Origin: Eledone cirrhosa | Lineage: Eukaryota > Mollusca > Cephalopoda > Octopoda > Eledonidae | DNA: 64,000 bases | Assembly (NCBI GenBank): GCA_964016885.1 | Contig: OZ024743.1 | Span: forward strand, 14,637,209-14,701,208 | Reading direction: 5' to 3' | Part shown: positions 21,678 through 32,640 of the stretch, one piece after another | Layout: each line of letters starts with the position of its first letter | Position numbering within the stretch: the stretch's first letter is position 1 | Position numbers and translations under genes: made by a program | Notes under the pieces: generated by a model | Seen by the model: the letters and a program-made list of their open reading frames with translations, nothing else | Database searches by the model: none | Told to the model about the DNA's origin: nothing

Positions 21678-24600
21678 GATTTTCCTTTTCAAATAAAATT
21701 TGAAAAAGTTAATCAGGGCATCACCGAAGAGTTAAGTGCTCGTTTTTAGCCCTTTCAAACGTGTCCACCATACTATCTATTTCGCCATGGCCACCAGACA
21801 GATAAAAACTGCCTGCCCTTCCCGGCTAATGGAAGAGGGCGGGGCAATCGTCACGATGTACTCAGCTGGTAGCTGGATCCGTCCTACACGTGACAGCAGG
21901 TGTTCAACATAAACCCACAAGTCAGCAATGCTCGGACGCTGGACGAGTGCGTGCAGGACGGTTTCGTCGCCCTGTGCGCATCTCGGACATGCCCGGCTGA
22001 CGGCACCTTCATGCCTGTAGTGTTTATCCCGAACTGGCAAAGCTCCCCGGCAGCACTGCCATGCCAGGGATTTCTGGAAGTTGTCCATAGGACCCGGCCC
22101 GAAAGTCCTTCCGAAGAGATTGGCTAGTTGATTTTCGTCGACGCCCAGAGTTTCTCCAAGTACGTCGTCGCTCTTCCCCTACACTAATCCCCTATAAAAC
22201 GCCAAGGTGGAGTTTCCACCAATCACATTGCCCAATTGGTCGAGGGCTGTGAGCGCCTGAAGACATTCCAGTCTCCAAGCGGTCCCTCTCTGTCTTCGCT
22301 TGACCCAGGACTGCAGCTCCGTCAAGGAGACGAGCTGGGGAAAAACGTGTCAAGCAAACGGCGACCACACCTGATCACCGTCGAGGAAGAGGTGGAGATG
22401 TCGTAGCCTGAGCGCGTGTCTGCGCATCATCAGCCACGGCATGCCCATCCCTCCAAGTAGCGGGTGTTAACAGCAGATGGAACGCCTGACCATCGGAGCG
22501 CGTCCCTTCCACAAGAAGCGAAAGAGCAAACGCTCCAGCGCAGTCAGCCGGGGCTTAGGACAAGGTACTACGGTCAGGCGGTAGTAGATGACGGACGCGA
22601 TGTACGCGTTAGCCACTTCGGCTCGACCTTTCAGGGATAGCTTCCTCTCCGCCCATTTCTGGGTGAAAGAAGCCACCCTGCTCGTCACCTCGTCCCAGTT
22701 TTTGTCCGTCTGGAGGTCTGGACCGAACCAGACCCCTAGCAATTAAACCGGTCCGTCCGTCGAGCACCCAACGACGCTATTGGACGGCATGGACCTGCCT
22801 CTCCTGGTGCCGAGCTGCAGGTCCACTGACTTTTCCTGGTTGATCATTGCTCCTGTCACCGCTTCGTATACTCTTAGTGCAGTGCCGATCGCCTCGATTT
22901 GTTTGGCATTCGACACCACTACGGTGACATCGTCCGCATATGCTGACACGGATCTTCCGCATCCTAGTTCGCGCGGGACACCCCTCAACGTCTCCAGTTT
23001 GTGCAGTAAATGCTCGAGAGTCAATACGTATAATAGGAACGAGAGGGGACATCCTTGGCGGACCGAGCGCATGAAGTTGAACGGTTCCGAAAGGTGACCG
23101 TTCACTCTCACTACAGAGCAGATGTCGCAGTGCATGGCAGCGATCCAGCCGCCCTCAGGACTGCCGCTAGGTAACGATGGTCGACCCTATCGTAGTCTTT
23201 CGACTGATCTAAATTGATCAAATACCCACCCGTGCCAGGTTCCCTAGCTACCCTCTCTACGATGTATCGCATGAGGTGGAGGTTGTCGTGGATGGATCTG
23301 TCGGGAATGGCGCATGTCTGTGCCTCTCCCACCAGACCACCAACGACAAGCGCCAACCTCTTTGCTAGCACCTTGGCCAAAATCTTGAACTCTGTGTTTA
23401 GCAGAGTTATGGGCCTAAAATTATCTATGTTATCCCCCTTGTTCGGATCCTTTCTCAGCAGCGCCACCGCTCCTCGGCTCACAGAGCTGGGAATTCTCCC
23501 GTTCTGTTGCCAGTTGCAGTAGGCGTCCGCCAAGGGGCCTCCGAACAAGTCTGGCATTTGTACGTAAAGTTCATAGAGCAGACAATCCAAACCAGGCGAT
23601 TAACCCTTTGTGCAGCCAGTCATTGCCTCCCGTACTTCAGCGGTTGTTATCGGCTTTTCGCAACACTCCGCCTCAGTGGCCGAGAGCCGCGGCAGTCCGT
23701 CAAGGTAGACACTAAAGTCCATCCCTCGATCCGGCGCGCCACTGCCCCCGAACAGTTGAGCGAAGTGTCGCTGAAAAGCTTCACACATTTACCCGGGATC
23801 GAGTATCATGCGCCCATCGTGGTCCACCAAAGACCGGAGCGTGGCTTTGCAGCCACGACGCGGCTCCGCCACTCGGGACCATTGAACGGATTTTGTCCCC
23901 TCGTGTCTGAAAGCACGCACCCTATCTCTGACAACGCAGCCTTCGTGCTTTGCATTGAAGAATTGGTCAAGGGCCAATTTCGCCGCAAGTACGTCGGTCG
24001 CGATGACTTTGCTAAGCGCCTCGCCTAATTTTCTAACTAATTCTCCCTCTGCTCTATTTTTATCTATTGCTAATGCCTTACTAAACCTAATGGACTCTAT
24101 TCTAATTGCTCTTTTCAGAGCAAACCCCCACTTGTTGTTGACGATGGCCCCCGTCAACGCCCGCTTAACTAGTTCGCTAATCCGGTCTCTGTAGGCCTTG
24201 CGCGCTGGTAAGGACGCGTTTAGCTTCCAGTAGCCGGGTCCTCGTCTATGAAGCCTATCTTATTCAAGCGCACAGATTACGAATTTGTGGTCCGTGTAGC
24301 TGACTATCTTGAATTGTGGACAACCTATGCTACACCTATCTATTTCCCTACAAAATACTCTATCTAGATATGATCTGGATGACCCTATGCGATTCGTCCA
24401 AGTCCGCATTGGTACATTCCGGAAATCCATTCGGTACCTGTCAGACAGTTCAAAACGCCTGAGCAGGTTGGTGAGATTCTTGCACCCTCCTTCCCTATCC
24501 ACTAATCACACACAATCCCAGCGTGCATCTAAGATCCTGTTCCAGTCGCCCACTAACACTAAAGAGCGGGACGTTCCAAGAAAGGTGTCTAGACGCCGGA

Positions 24601-24966
24601 AGAAATCAGGCCGCCCTGCACCTGTCGGGGCATAGACGGCCACTAACCTGAAAGCTTGCCCGTCTCCGCTGGTCACGTCCAGCACCACCAGATTACCCTC
24701 TGGGTTCAGGAAGATGGCCCGCATGGCAAGATCCAAACCTCTCCGAAAAAGCACAGCAACTCCACCCCCGATCCCGGACGTTTGGGAGATGCGTACACAT
24801 CGTAGCCGCCGAAGATCGGTGCGAAGGCCCGTGCTTCGGAGATTCTGGTCTCGCTGATGGCCACTACGTCTATGTTTAGTGACCTGAGGTCGTTGAGCAG
24901 GTGGCTCTGCTTCCATGACGACCCCAAGCCACGCGCAATTATGCTGCCTATTCTGAGTGAGGTCAT
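21678..24966 (-). pseudogene. LINE ORF2 of T3, many frameshifts, YADD retained
   Basis: Homology to T1/T2 ORF2 runs from the MTSLRIGS start at 24,966. The coding text is broken into at least eight frames (breaks near 24,780, 24,505, 24,255, 23,790, 23,595, 23,125, 22,743 and in 22,140-22,465). YADD is at 22,929-22,940. The C-terminal CCHC has Arg for its last Cys, the same change as in T2. About 20 bp of the RT text near 23,150 is lost compared with T1. Non-functional. Confidence 0.82.
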
Positions 24967-26939
24967 GTTGAAAAGGAGTGAAAAGATGGGAAAGACCACT
25001 TACCTACTTCTCGTAGAGGAAGGACGGTTTCTCCATCCTTTTCACTGCTTGTGGCCACCTCAGGAAGGATGTCCTTATAAATCCTCCTGGAGAGTGCTTG
25101 TCGGAAGTCTCCGATGTCTTTGGGGAATTTTTGTTTTAGTGTCATGTACGTTTTCTGTGTGATGCGAGTGATTTGTATGTGTGGAGGTGGTGTAAAATTT
25201 TGGGTTGTTGTGTAGTCTTTGTCTGTGATGCTGGTGTTGTGTTGGATGTAGTGTAATAATTTAATGCTGTGTAGTGTGTATCGTTTTTGTTGTTTTGTTT
25301 TGTTTGCGTTTGTTGTGGGAATGTTTCTGTTTCGCATTTTGGTGACTTTTGTGGTGTAGGTGATGGTGGTGTTGGGATTAATGATGGTGATGGTGTTGGT
25401 GTTTGGGTTGATGGGGTTGGTGATGCTGGTGTTGATGGTGGCATATCTGTCCTAACTTTTTTGTTTCTTAATTTATTTGTTTCCCTCTGTATTTTGTTTT
25501 TGGAGGGGGAAGGAAGAGAATTTTTTCTTTTTTGGTTTCTTTTTTTTTTCCTGATTCCGTTTCCCACACCTCGTCGTCACAATCTGTCTCCAGTTGTGAT
25601 AGGCCGGGGAGTGAAAAATCATCCACAGGCGTTAGTTTTGGTTGTGGCGTGGTGGATGGTGTAGGCGCTAGGGCTAGTTCTGCAGCATTGGGTGGTGGTG
25701 TTGGTTTTGCTGGTGGTGGTGGTGTTGGTTTTGCTACTGCTGCTTGGGTTGTTGCTGTTATAGTTGCTTCTGTTGTTGCTGCTACAGTTGTTGCTGCCAT
25801 CTCTGCTACTGGTGGTGTTGATGGTTGTGTCACTGGTGTGGGTAGGAGAGGTGGCCTCAACCTTTTAGCCTGAGGGCAGAAAGCCCTTAGGTGGGTTCCT
25901 TCACCACAAACGACACACCTAGGCCTTCTGCCCTCGACAATTACGGTGAGGTGGCTGCCGTCAGTGAGGTCTATTACCTCTGGGATCTCCTCAATGTTTT
26001 TTGGTCCGCTTGGATCAGGATCTCCATCCCAGATCCGGACCAGTTCTCCTGCTTTTCTTTTGCTATTGCTATTATCTCTGTGTTGGCTTCGATGCCGGCG
26101 AGGACGACCGCTATTAGCCAGGGAATTTCGATGGCCGGTGGAACGTGGGTCACCCTGATCTTTACGAGTCTCTGGCCACAATAGCTTGCGACGAGTGTGA
26201 AGTCGTCACTTCTTAATGGGGCCATGGAGTGTTCTCTAGCCTCCTCTGGTGTTTCAAAGAACACGTCGACGGTTCCATACTTCTGCCCACGTCTGATGTG
26301 GGTTTTTCTTGCCCACACATGTCCCAAAGCCTTTTGGATTTGGGACTCGGATGCCCGTTCCACTTGGCGCGATTTTACATTTATTGTTCGATATGACACG
26401 GTGCATAGGCGCCGATGCTCCATTTTATTAGGTGGTGGGGCGGGGGCTGACCCTGTACCCATCTCTCTTTACCATTTGTTTGGCATTTTCTAATTCCTCC
26501 TGAGTTACCGTAAATGCTTCGCACTGTTTTGCTACTCTGGCAAAACTCAGTGTGGTTTTTTTAATGTCATTGTTGTTGTTGTTGCTATCGTTATTTTTGT
26601 TATTATTAATTTTAGTTTCAGTTGTGGTGGTGGTGACGTCAGTGAAGTTCGGTTTGGAAGAGTCCATTTTGGTTGAAAATATTTCGTCATCACGAGTTGA
26701 TTTATTTTTCCTTTTGTTTCTGTTGTCGCGGTGGTGGTGGTGGTGGTGGCGGCTTTAACACCTGCAGTCATTGGTAATGGCGGGAAATGAATGTCTGCCT
26801 GAGACAAATTTAAAATATTGCTAGTGCTTAAATTGTTTGTGTTGGCAGACGTATAATCATTTACAATGGTGGTGTCGGTGTGAGGTGTTAATTTGTGAGA
26901 AAGGCTTTCAGCTGCTTGGTGCAGTGATGAATTAGCCAT
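24967..26939 (-). pseudogene. LINE ORF1 of T3 (subfamily shared with T4), frameshifted
   Basis: Starts at ATG 26,939 (MANSSLHQAAESLSHKL), which T4 matches as MDDSQLHQTAESLPHKL. Contains an Asn/Thr-rich stretch, the conserved middle domain, a knuckle CVVCGEGTHLRAFC (CX2CX4HX4C) around 25,890-25,930, then Lys-rich and Pro/Thr-rich parts. Frame changes occur near 26,650, 26,440, 26,000-26,180 and 25,470-25,570. One base is lost at the usual stop, so the last frame reads on to the start of ORF2. Confidence 0.8.
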
Positions 26940-27130
26940 TTTTGATAATCATAAAAGTTTAAATTTTGGGCACAAGGCCCCAATCTTTTTGGGTGTCCTT
27001 TTCGGAAAACAATGTATGTGGGATTATATATATTTAACAATAAAAATTTTCCATAAATGACAATTTTTAACAAACGGAAATAATAAACCTTTGCGGAGCT
27101 CACGATGATACGATTTACTACGTAGGTCGC

Positions 27131-27131
27131 C

Positions 27132-27163
<32 letters not shown>
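27131..27163 (+). repeat. (AAT)n microsatellite between T3 and alpha E
   Basis: Separates the 5' end of T3 (-) from the truncated 5' end of alpha copy E (+). Confidence 0.97.
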
Positions 27164-27166
<3 letters not shown>

Positions 27167-28058
27167 GTGACTGATAGTAAGGAGCCAATGCTCAGAATTG
27201 TACTGAAGGAGAGGACAATAGACCAGGGGATGTCCAAGGAGGAAATAACAACAAGGAGAAAGAGCAGCCTTCATGAGAAATCCCTACATAGTACCTTCTT
27301 TGAGAAAACTGAATTCAGAGATCCACAGACATAGAACTGGTTGAAAAGAGGGGACCTTAAAAAGGCTACAGAAGGAATGCTAATGGCTGCGCAAGAGCAG
27401 GCCCTCAAAACGAAGTGGTTGAAACACCATATTTTCAAGGAGCATGCTAGCCCACTGTGCAGGATCTTTGTAGAGAGAGAGGAGACTGTGGCTCACATTG
27501 TATCCGAGTGTAAACACCTAGCCCAGACTCACTATAAGGGCTGGACACATGATGTGATGGGCAGGGTGATCCACTGGCATCTATGCAAAGTAAACAATTT
27601 ACCACATTCTGAGAAGTGGTATGAGCATAAGCCAGAGTCGGTGATAGAAAACGATCAGCTGAAGGTGCTGTGGGATTTTAGGATACAGACGGACAAGAAA
27701 CTGAAACACAATAGACCTGACTTGGTGGTTTTGGACAAGGAAAACAGATCGTGCCTGAGAAGGAGAGGGAAAAAATTAACCGATACCAGGACTTAAAGTG
27801 GGAGGTAAAAGAACTGCCATGAAGTCAAAGTGATCCCGATTGTCATAGGCGCACTAGGTACTATCTCAAAAGCTTTCCAGGGATGGTTAAAGAAAATTGG
27901 CCCCGCCACGATTTTTGGAACGCTTCAAAAGGCATGCTTGCTGGGAATAGCAACAACCCTCCGATACGTCCTGAATATCTGAGGCTGCAGGTAGTGGCTT
28001 GATATTCATTTCAACACACTTTCCAGTTAACTAACATCAATGACTGAGACTCAAAGAA
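27164..28058 (+). mobile_element. R4/Dong-like LINE family alpha, copy E (5'-truncated pseudogene)
   Basis: Only the last 0.9 kb of the element, coding for the region before the CCHC, the CCHC and the endonuclease. It begins at the TACGTGACTGATAG point of the ORF directly after (TAA)n. The CCHC is altered (CRIFVEREETVAHIVSEC, second Cys to Phe). Bases are lost in the endonuclease near 27,757 and 27,810. The stop equivalent is at 27,980-27,982, then the normal 3' UTR. Confidence 0.87.
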
Positions 28059-28083
28059 CAATAATAATAATAATAATAATAAC
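28059..28083 (+). repeat. (TAA)n microsatellite between alpha E and a SINE
   Basis: Serves as 3' tail of alpha E and, read on the other strand, as the ATT-rich tail of the SINE. Confidence 0.95.
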
Positions 28084-28298
28084 AATGGTTTCTTATATAG
28101 GCACAAGACCAGCAATTTGGGGGAAGAGGAAAGTCGATTAAATCGACCCCAGTGCGTGAACGGTACTTTATTTTATCTACCCCGTAAGGATTAAAGGCAA
28201 AGTTAACCTCGGTGGGATTTGAACTCAAACCATAAAGGGCCGGATTTCTTTGCTGCAAAGCATGGGTTCCGAAACTCTACCGATACTGCTAATCCACA
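28084..28298 (-). mobile_element. Cephalopod tRNA-derived SINE
   Basis: Read on the minus strand: TGGATTAGCAGTATCGGTAG head, B-box-like GTTCAAATCCCACCG, the CCTTTAATCCTTACGGGG body, GATAAAATAAAGTACCG, and a tail leading into (ATT)n. This body is the widespread cephalopod SINE with a tRNA-like pol III promoter (family knowledge). Some extra bases in the 3' part distinguish it from the copies at 37,981 and 49,562. Confidence 0.85.
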
Positions 28299-28704
28299 TA
28301 CATTGGGCCTGACCTGGTGTCTTTTGATATTGTTGATGTCGCCTGATTGTAGATGCATCCTGCCCCTTGACACATGTGTGCAAGAAAAGGACAGGGAGAA
28401 AATTAACCGATAACCAGTTTTAAAATAGTAATTAAGCAGGATTTGGGACTCTCATAAGAACAAAGTCGTCCCAATTGTCATGGGAGCAATAGGTAGAAGT
28501 GTTTTCATGTGATTTCAAGGATTGTTAAAGAACATTATGGCAGCCCACTTTTTTGGAACACTTCAAAAGGCATGCTTGCTTGGAACAGCAAGTACCCTCA
28601 GATATGTCCTGGATATTTGAGACTGCAGGTAGGGACTTGACGTTCATTTGAACACACTTTCCAGTTGAATAACAACAATTACTGATACTCGAAGAATAGA
28701 ATTA
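28299..28704 (+). mobile_element. R4/Dong-like family alpha, old fragment F (3' end only)
   Basis: Starts at the CCTGACCTGGTG point of the endonuclease and is clearly more diverged than A-E. It ends with the family 3' UTR (GACTGCAGGTAG...ACTGATACTCGAAGAA); the old stop equivalent is TGA 28,618-28,620. The SINE abuts its 5' side. Confidence 0.8.
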
Positions 28705-28721
28705 GTAATAATAATAATAAA
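28705..28721 (+). repeat. (TAA)n tail of alpha F
   Basis: Short imperfect tract; marks the right-hand limit of the left retrotransposon cluster. Confidence 0.9.
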
Positions 28722-29830
28722 TTGAAAGGAAATATTTTTTGGATTATAAATATATCTGTTTCATTTTACATGAACATTTTAGGTCGTTAATTCTTCATAT
28801 ATTATCTTTCATATGTTATAGTGTTTTCGTTGACACTTTTCTGTTGTCTTTTGCTTGCATGTCTTGTAGCTGTCATGAACAAAATGTCTTGCACTATCTA
28901 ATTCCATACATTTCCAAACATTTTCTAAAGTTATTTTAAGAAATCACTAAATCAGATTATCTTAATAGATAACATTTTAGTAGAGGAACATTGGTTATTA
29001 ACTGTTTAAATATAAAATCCTATTCGTATTCAGTACGGGGGCAAAGTAGATGCAATAGGGAAATTCTCACCTCTTTTTGTACAAGGCTACCAACAAAATA
29101 ATGAAAGAAAGAAATATGTTAATCCTTCTTCATTTAATGTGACACAATTCACAAATATATTGAGATTAATATGTACTTACATGACAGCCGTGATGTTTTA
29201 ATATAACTAAATACACTAAATAATATAACTAAATACACTAAATCTTACAAACTTCACTGTACATTCCAGTCAGTGTAAATCGATGCTTAATGTTTAAATT
29301 TTCAGTAACATATATAGTGCTTAAAAAACGAAACCCTATACTATAAACGTATTCGGGAAAAAAGGGAATATTGATTTTAATATGTGTACGTTGATATGGT
29401 GTGCTGAAAAATTGATAAATTTCTATTAGGTGAGTATATTTCACTGAAATATAATCATTGTTCGTTCGTATAGATGTGGTGAAATTTGTTTGATGTTTCG
29501 ATAAATAGTCTGCCAAATTATAGCAAAGTGATTCTACAATAGAATTTTATGTTCTTCTTAGAGGAAAGTATAAATCAGAGACGTTTGATACACTGACCGT
29601 TACAATTGCATTACAGATCATCATATGAAATAGAGGAATATTTGGCTGATGCTCTAGAATTGAGAGATATAACAAGTGCATTTAACATTACCCTCTTAAA
29701 ATTACGTATGCTAAATAACGTTAATGCAAACGATGCTTTTCAGCTAGAGGTTCGGATAATTCAAGGACATTTTATTTTCCACATATCATATACTTGCCGT
29801 ACAGCCTTTAACATTATCAGGCTATGAACG
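28722..29830. other. AT-rich DNA, no recognised gene
   Basis: No coding sequence that I recognise. A roughly 20-bp direct duplication (ATAACTAAATACACTAAAT) lies at 29,202-29,242. A weak candidate exon is at about 29,618-29,760, preceded by a pyrimidine-containing stretch ending in ATTACAG; see findings. Confidence 0.6.
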
Positions 29831-29920
29831 CTTCTTCTTCTTCTTCTTCTTCTTCTTCTTCTTCTTCTTCTTCTTCTTCTTCTTCTTCTTCTTCTTCTTC
29901 TTCTTCTTCTTCTTCTTCTT
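29831..29920 (+). repeat. (TTC)30 microsatellite
   Basis: Pure 90-bp tract. The minus strand reads as poly-Arg or poly-Glu in some frames, which is an artefact of the repeat. Confidence 0.98.
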
Positions 29921-30322
29921 GTCACCCCCAGAATTGGACGTAAAATCAAACAGTTCTGTATTAAAAACTTATAGACTTTCAAGTTGTGTTTTCAATCACT
30001 GAAGTGCTCTCGCTCATCAACAACATATGAAATGACTTGATATAAATCAAGGGTAGCAGAACATATTTTGTGACGTTGGTCAAATGCTTAATTAACAGGA
30101 TAATGCAGATAATGAAATGTAATCCATGCTGTCAGGAAGTAATCTTGGATTAAACGTGATTAAACGCCAACTGAAAAAAAAAAGATCATAAATATCTGTT
30201 CCATAGAACACCAAATAATCATGACAACGTTATCAATGGGAGGTCATCACGTGTCTCTCCATCTCCTGTAATGCTAACAGTTAAAGTTTCAATTGCAGCA
30301 GTCCATAACAACACCTGTTGGG

Positions 30323-30324
<2 letters not shown>
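29921..30324. other. AT-rich DNA, nothing recognised
   Basis: Non-repetitive sequence between the TTC and TA microsatellites. No gene, RNA or mobile element seen. Confidence 0.6.

Positions 30325-30373
<49 letters not shown>
30325..30373 (+). repeat. (TA)n microsatellite
   Basis: About 24 TA units, lying about 75 bp left of the hairpin at 30,448. Confidence 0.97.
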
Positions 30374-30374
<1 letters not shown>

Positions 30375-30447
30375 GTAGGTCCCGGGTTGAGTCGGGGATA
30401 ACCACAGTAAGTAAGGTACTCAATACATGGCAGAGTGAAATTTTTTA

Positions 30448-30551
30448 TTTTATAGAAGGAGCTTCTACAGGACTAGTACTGTTTCATTCAGCTTCCTGAA
30501 GATTTCATCTGAATGAAACAGTACTAGTACTGTAGAAGCTCCTTCTATAAA

Positions 30552-30552
<1 letters not shown>
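30448..30552. repeat. Near-perfect inverted repeat, 44-bp arms
   Basis: Left arm 30,448-30,491 and right arm 30,509-30,552 are reverse complements with one mismatch (G at 30,471), separated by 17 bp. (TA)n DNA borders the right arm directly and lies further out on the left. Could be a foldback element or a template-switch product; transcribed, it would form a long hairpin. Confidence 0.92.
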
Positions 30553-30613
<61 letters not shown>

Positions 30614-30615
30614 TA
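30553..30615 (+). repeat. Compound (TA)n(TG)n(TA)n microsatellite
   Basis: Begins at the end of the right arm of the hairpin. Confidence 0.95.
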
Positions 30616-31467
30616 AAACATATTTATATATTTGTGTATGTAGGTAATAACTGAAAAAGGGAACAGTGCGGAAGTATATGTAAACATTCTTTTTTTTATC
30701 GGACAGAATCAATAATATATATCTGCTACATTAAATAAATTTAAGGTTTATCAAATTTAAGATTCATTCAGTTATATCAATATTACCAAATAATGATAAA
30801 TTTCTATTAAAAAGATACGTTATAATAGTTTTGGAGATGTGTATATTTTATCAGAATTTGTCCTATCTATTTTTGAAAATAAATTTGAAGTGATGATTGT
30901 GCAAGAATAGTTTAACAGGTCAGGATTCAATTGATTTACAAACATCCATTCATTGAAATAGAAAGTTGTTTTCTATTTAAAATATACATACAGATGGCAT
31001 TTTGATATTCTGCAGTTTGTGAATGAGTTTGTATGTGTGTGTGTATGCATGCGAGTATGTGTGTGTGTTCCATTGTGTCAAAGATTCAATATTGTTTAGT
31101 GTTTTTAGATAAAAATAAATAAGTACTTATAAATAAAGAATAAGAATAGAAATATAGGTAATATATATCATGGAAATAGGTCCTTTGAGAAAGGAGATAC
31201 ATAAAAAAAAAAAAATTTTCTGAAATTTATAAGGACCATTTTAAAGGTAAAAACCGAAAGGAATAACAAGAATATATGAATAGAATAATAACATTTTAAA
31301 AAGACTATGTTAAACATTTCCACTTTCTTATCCTGAAAAATTGTCTTTGATAAAGCGCAGTTCCTGAAAAGTTATGATTATTTTTCTAATTTTTTATGTA
31401 TCTGTGTGTTTGTCTTTATATATTTAAATGTGATATTCACTAATAATAATTCGCAATATATATATAT
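30616..31467. other. AT-rich DNA, nothing recognised
   Basis: Short TG-rich tracts near 31,030-31,070 and poly-A near 31,205. No coding or element signal seen. Confidence 0.6.
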
Positions 31468-31807
31468 ATAAATGGAAAAGAATGAAACGAAATTTCATTT
31501 CTCACTCTTAGTATGGCTGATACTTAAATGTAAGTATGTACACGTACATACATATATGTATACAGACGTACAGTGATATGTATATATATACATACATACA
31601 CACATATATATATGTATGTATGGGTTTACCGAACATTTATTATAATGTTCGTGTTTATTTTTAAACAAACAGCCCGAATTACGCCGTACAGTGTTCGGTA
31701 ACCATCGTCGCCTTTTTGTTCAACATGTGTTTGTACATACTTACATTTAAGTATCAGCCGTACTAAGAGTGAGAAATGAAATTTCGTTTCATCCTTTTCC
31801 ATTTATC
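31468..31807. repeat. MITE-like repeat with about 72-bp terminal inverted repeats
   Basis: Arms 31,470-31,540 and 31,733-31,805 are reverse complements with only a few mismatches; the ends read ATAAATGGAAAA and TTTTCCATTTAT. The 190-bp centre contains CCGAATTACGCCGTACAGTG. No transposase is seen and no convincing target duplication. Non-autonomous DNA transposon or foldback repeat is an inference. Confidence 0.7.
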
Positions 31808-31963
31808 GTTTTCGGTACGCCCGGCCGACTAAATCGTTCGATATGCTCAGCCGTTAATAGGAATAGGGAAAGTTATACTTTCAAACGTTCAATCATCTGA
31901 CAGGAAGGTATACAATGCTGACAATAGCTAATAAGCTTGAAACTAGTACATCGTTCCTGTGCC

Positions 31964-32164
31964 AGTGTTGAACAAAAAGGCGACGATGGTTGCCGAACAC
32001 TGTACGGCGTAATTCGGGCTGTTTGTTTACAAACAAACCGAACGTTATTATAAATGTTCGGTAAACGCATAGGTACATATATATATGTGTGTGCATTTAT
32101 GTATATATATATACATACTACTGTACGTCTGTATACATATATGTATGTACGTGTACACACTTAC

Positions 32165-32170
<6 letters not shown>
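31964..32170. repeat. Inverted second copy of the MITE-like core
   Basis: Reverse complement of about 31,529-31,727 with modest divergence, without the outer part of the terminal repeats, running into (TA)n. Together with the first copy it makes an inverted repeat of about 200-bp arms. Confidence 0.85.
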
Positions 32171-32200
<30 letters not shown>

Positions 32201-32209
32201 GTGTGTTTA

Positions 32210-32640
32210 ATGGTAGCTATGGTGCTTCCATAGGCGGTATGCCAAAATTAGCACTCAGTATCCTTACAGAGCAGAGTGTGAATAGTATAAAAAAACGAAA
32301 AATCAGTGATGCATCTGGACTCAGTTTATTCCTTTGTTTAACAATTGTTTCCCCGGCAGCTAGCTCGAGACATGATCACTGTATGGATCTGGCTGATTCT
32401 ACGGCTGCAGGTTCTTCGGACACATGCAATTCTTTCGGAGCAAATTTTCTCACTGGGGTGTTATCATCAAAAAACACCTTCAAAGAACATCTTCCACTCT
32501 TGTCTTGCCATTGGCTGTTGTTTTTCTACGTCCACATACATTCTGGTCACTATTTACTGCTACACTGGTGATCAGCCATTTTCCGCCCGCCACACTTCAA
32601 TGTAGCCATGCTGGGTTTGGTATCTCACACGTCTTTCACA
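32210..32640. other. Island of higher complexity and GC, unrecognised
   Basis: Less AT-rich than its surroundings. One plus-strand frame stays open to 32,571, but its first part is (TA)n translated as Tyr-Ile repeats, and the rest matches no family I know. Could be an old repeat or an exon remnant. Confidence 0.35.

Larger units (their letters stand above)
21678..27130 (-). mobile_element. Tx1/L1-like LINE copy T3 (second ORF1 subfamily; 3' end missing)
   Basis: Has an intact 5' border next to (TAA)n at 27,130, a 5' UTR, ORF1 of a subfamily also seen in T4, and a decayed ORF2. It ends at 21,678, about 360 bp short of a normal 3' end, where it meets T2. Confidence 0.83.

Noticed and set aside
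29761..29982. Poly-Arg open frame on the minus strand.
   Set aside because: Translation of the (TTC)30 microsatellite.
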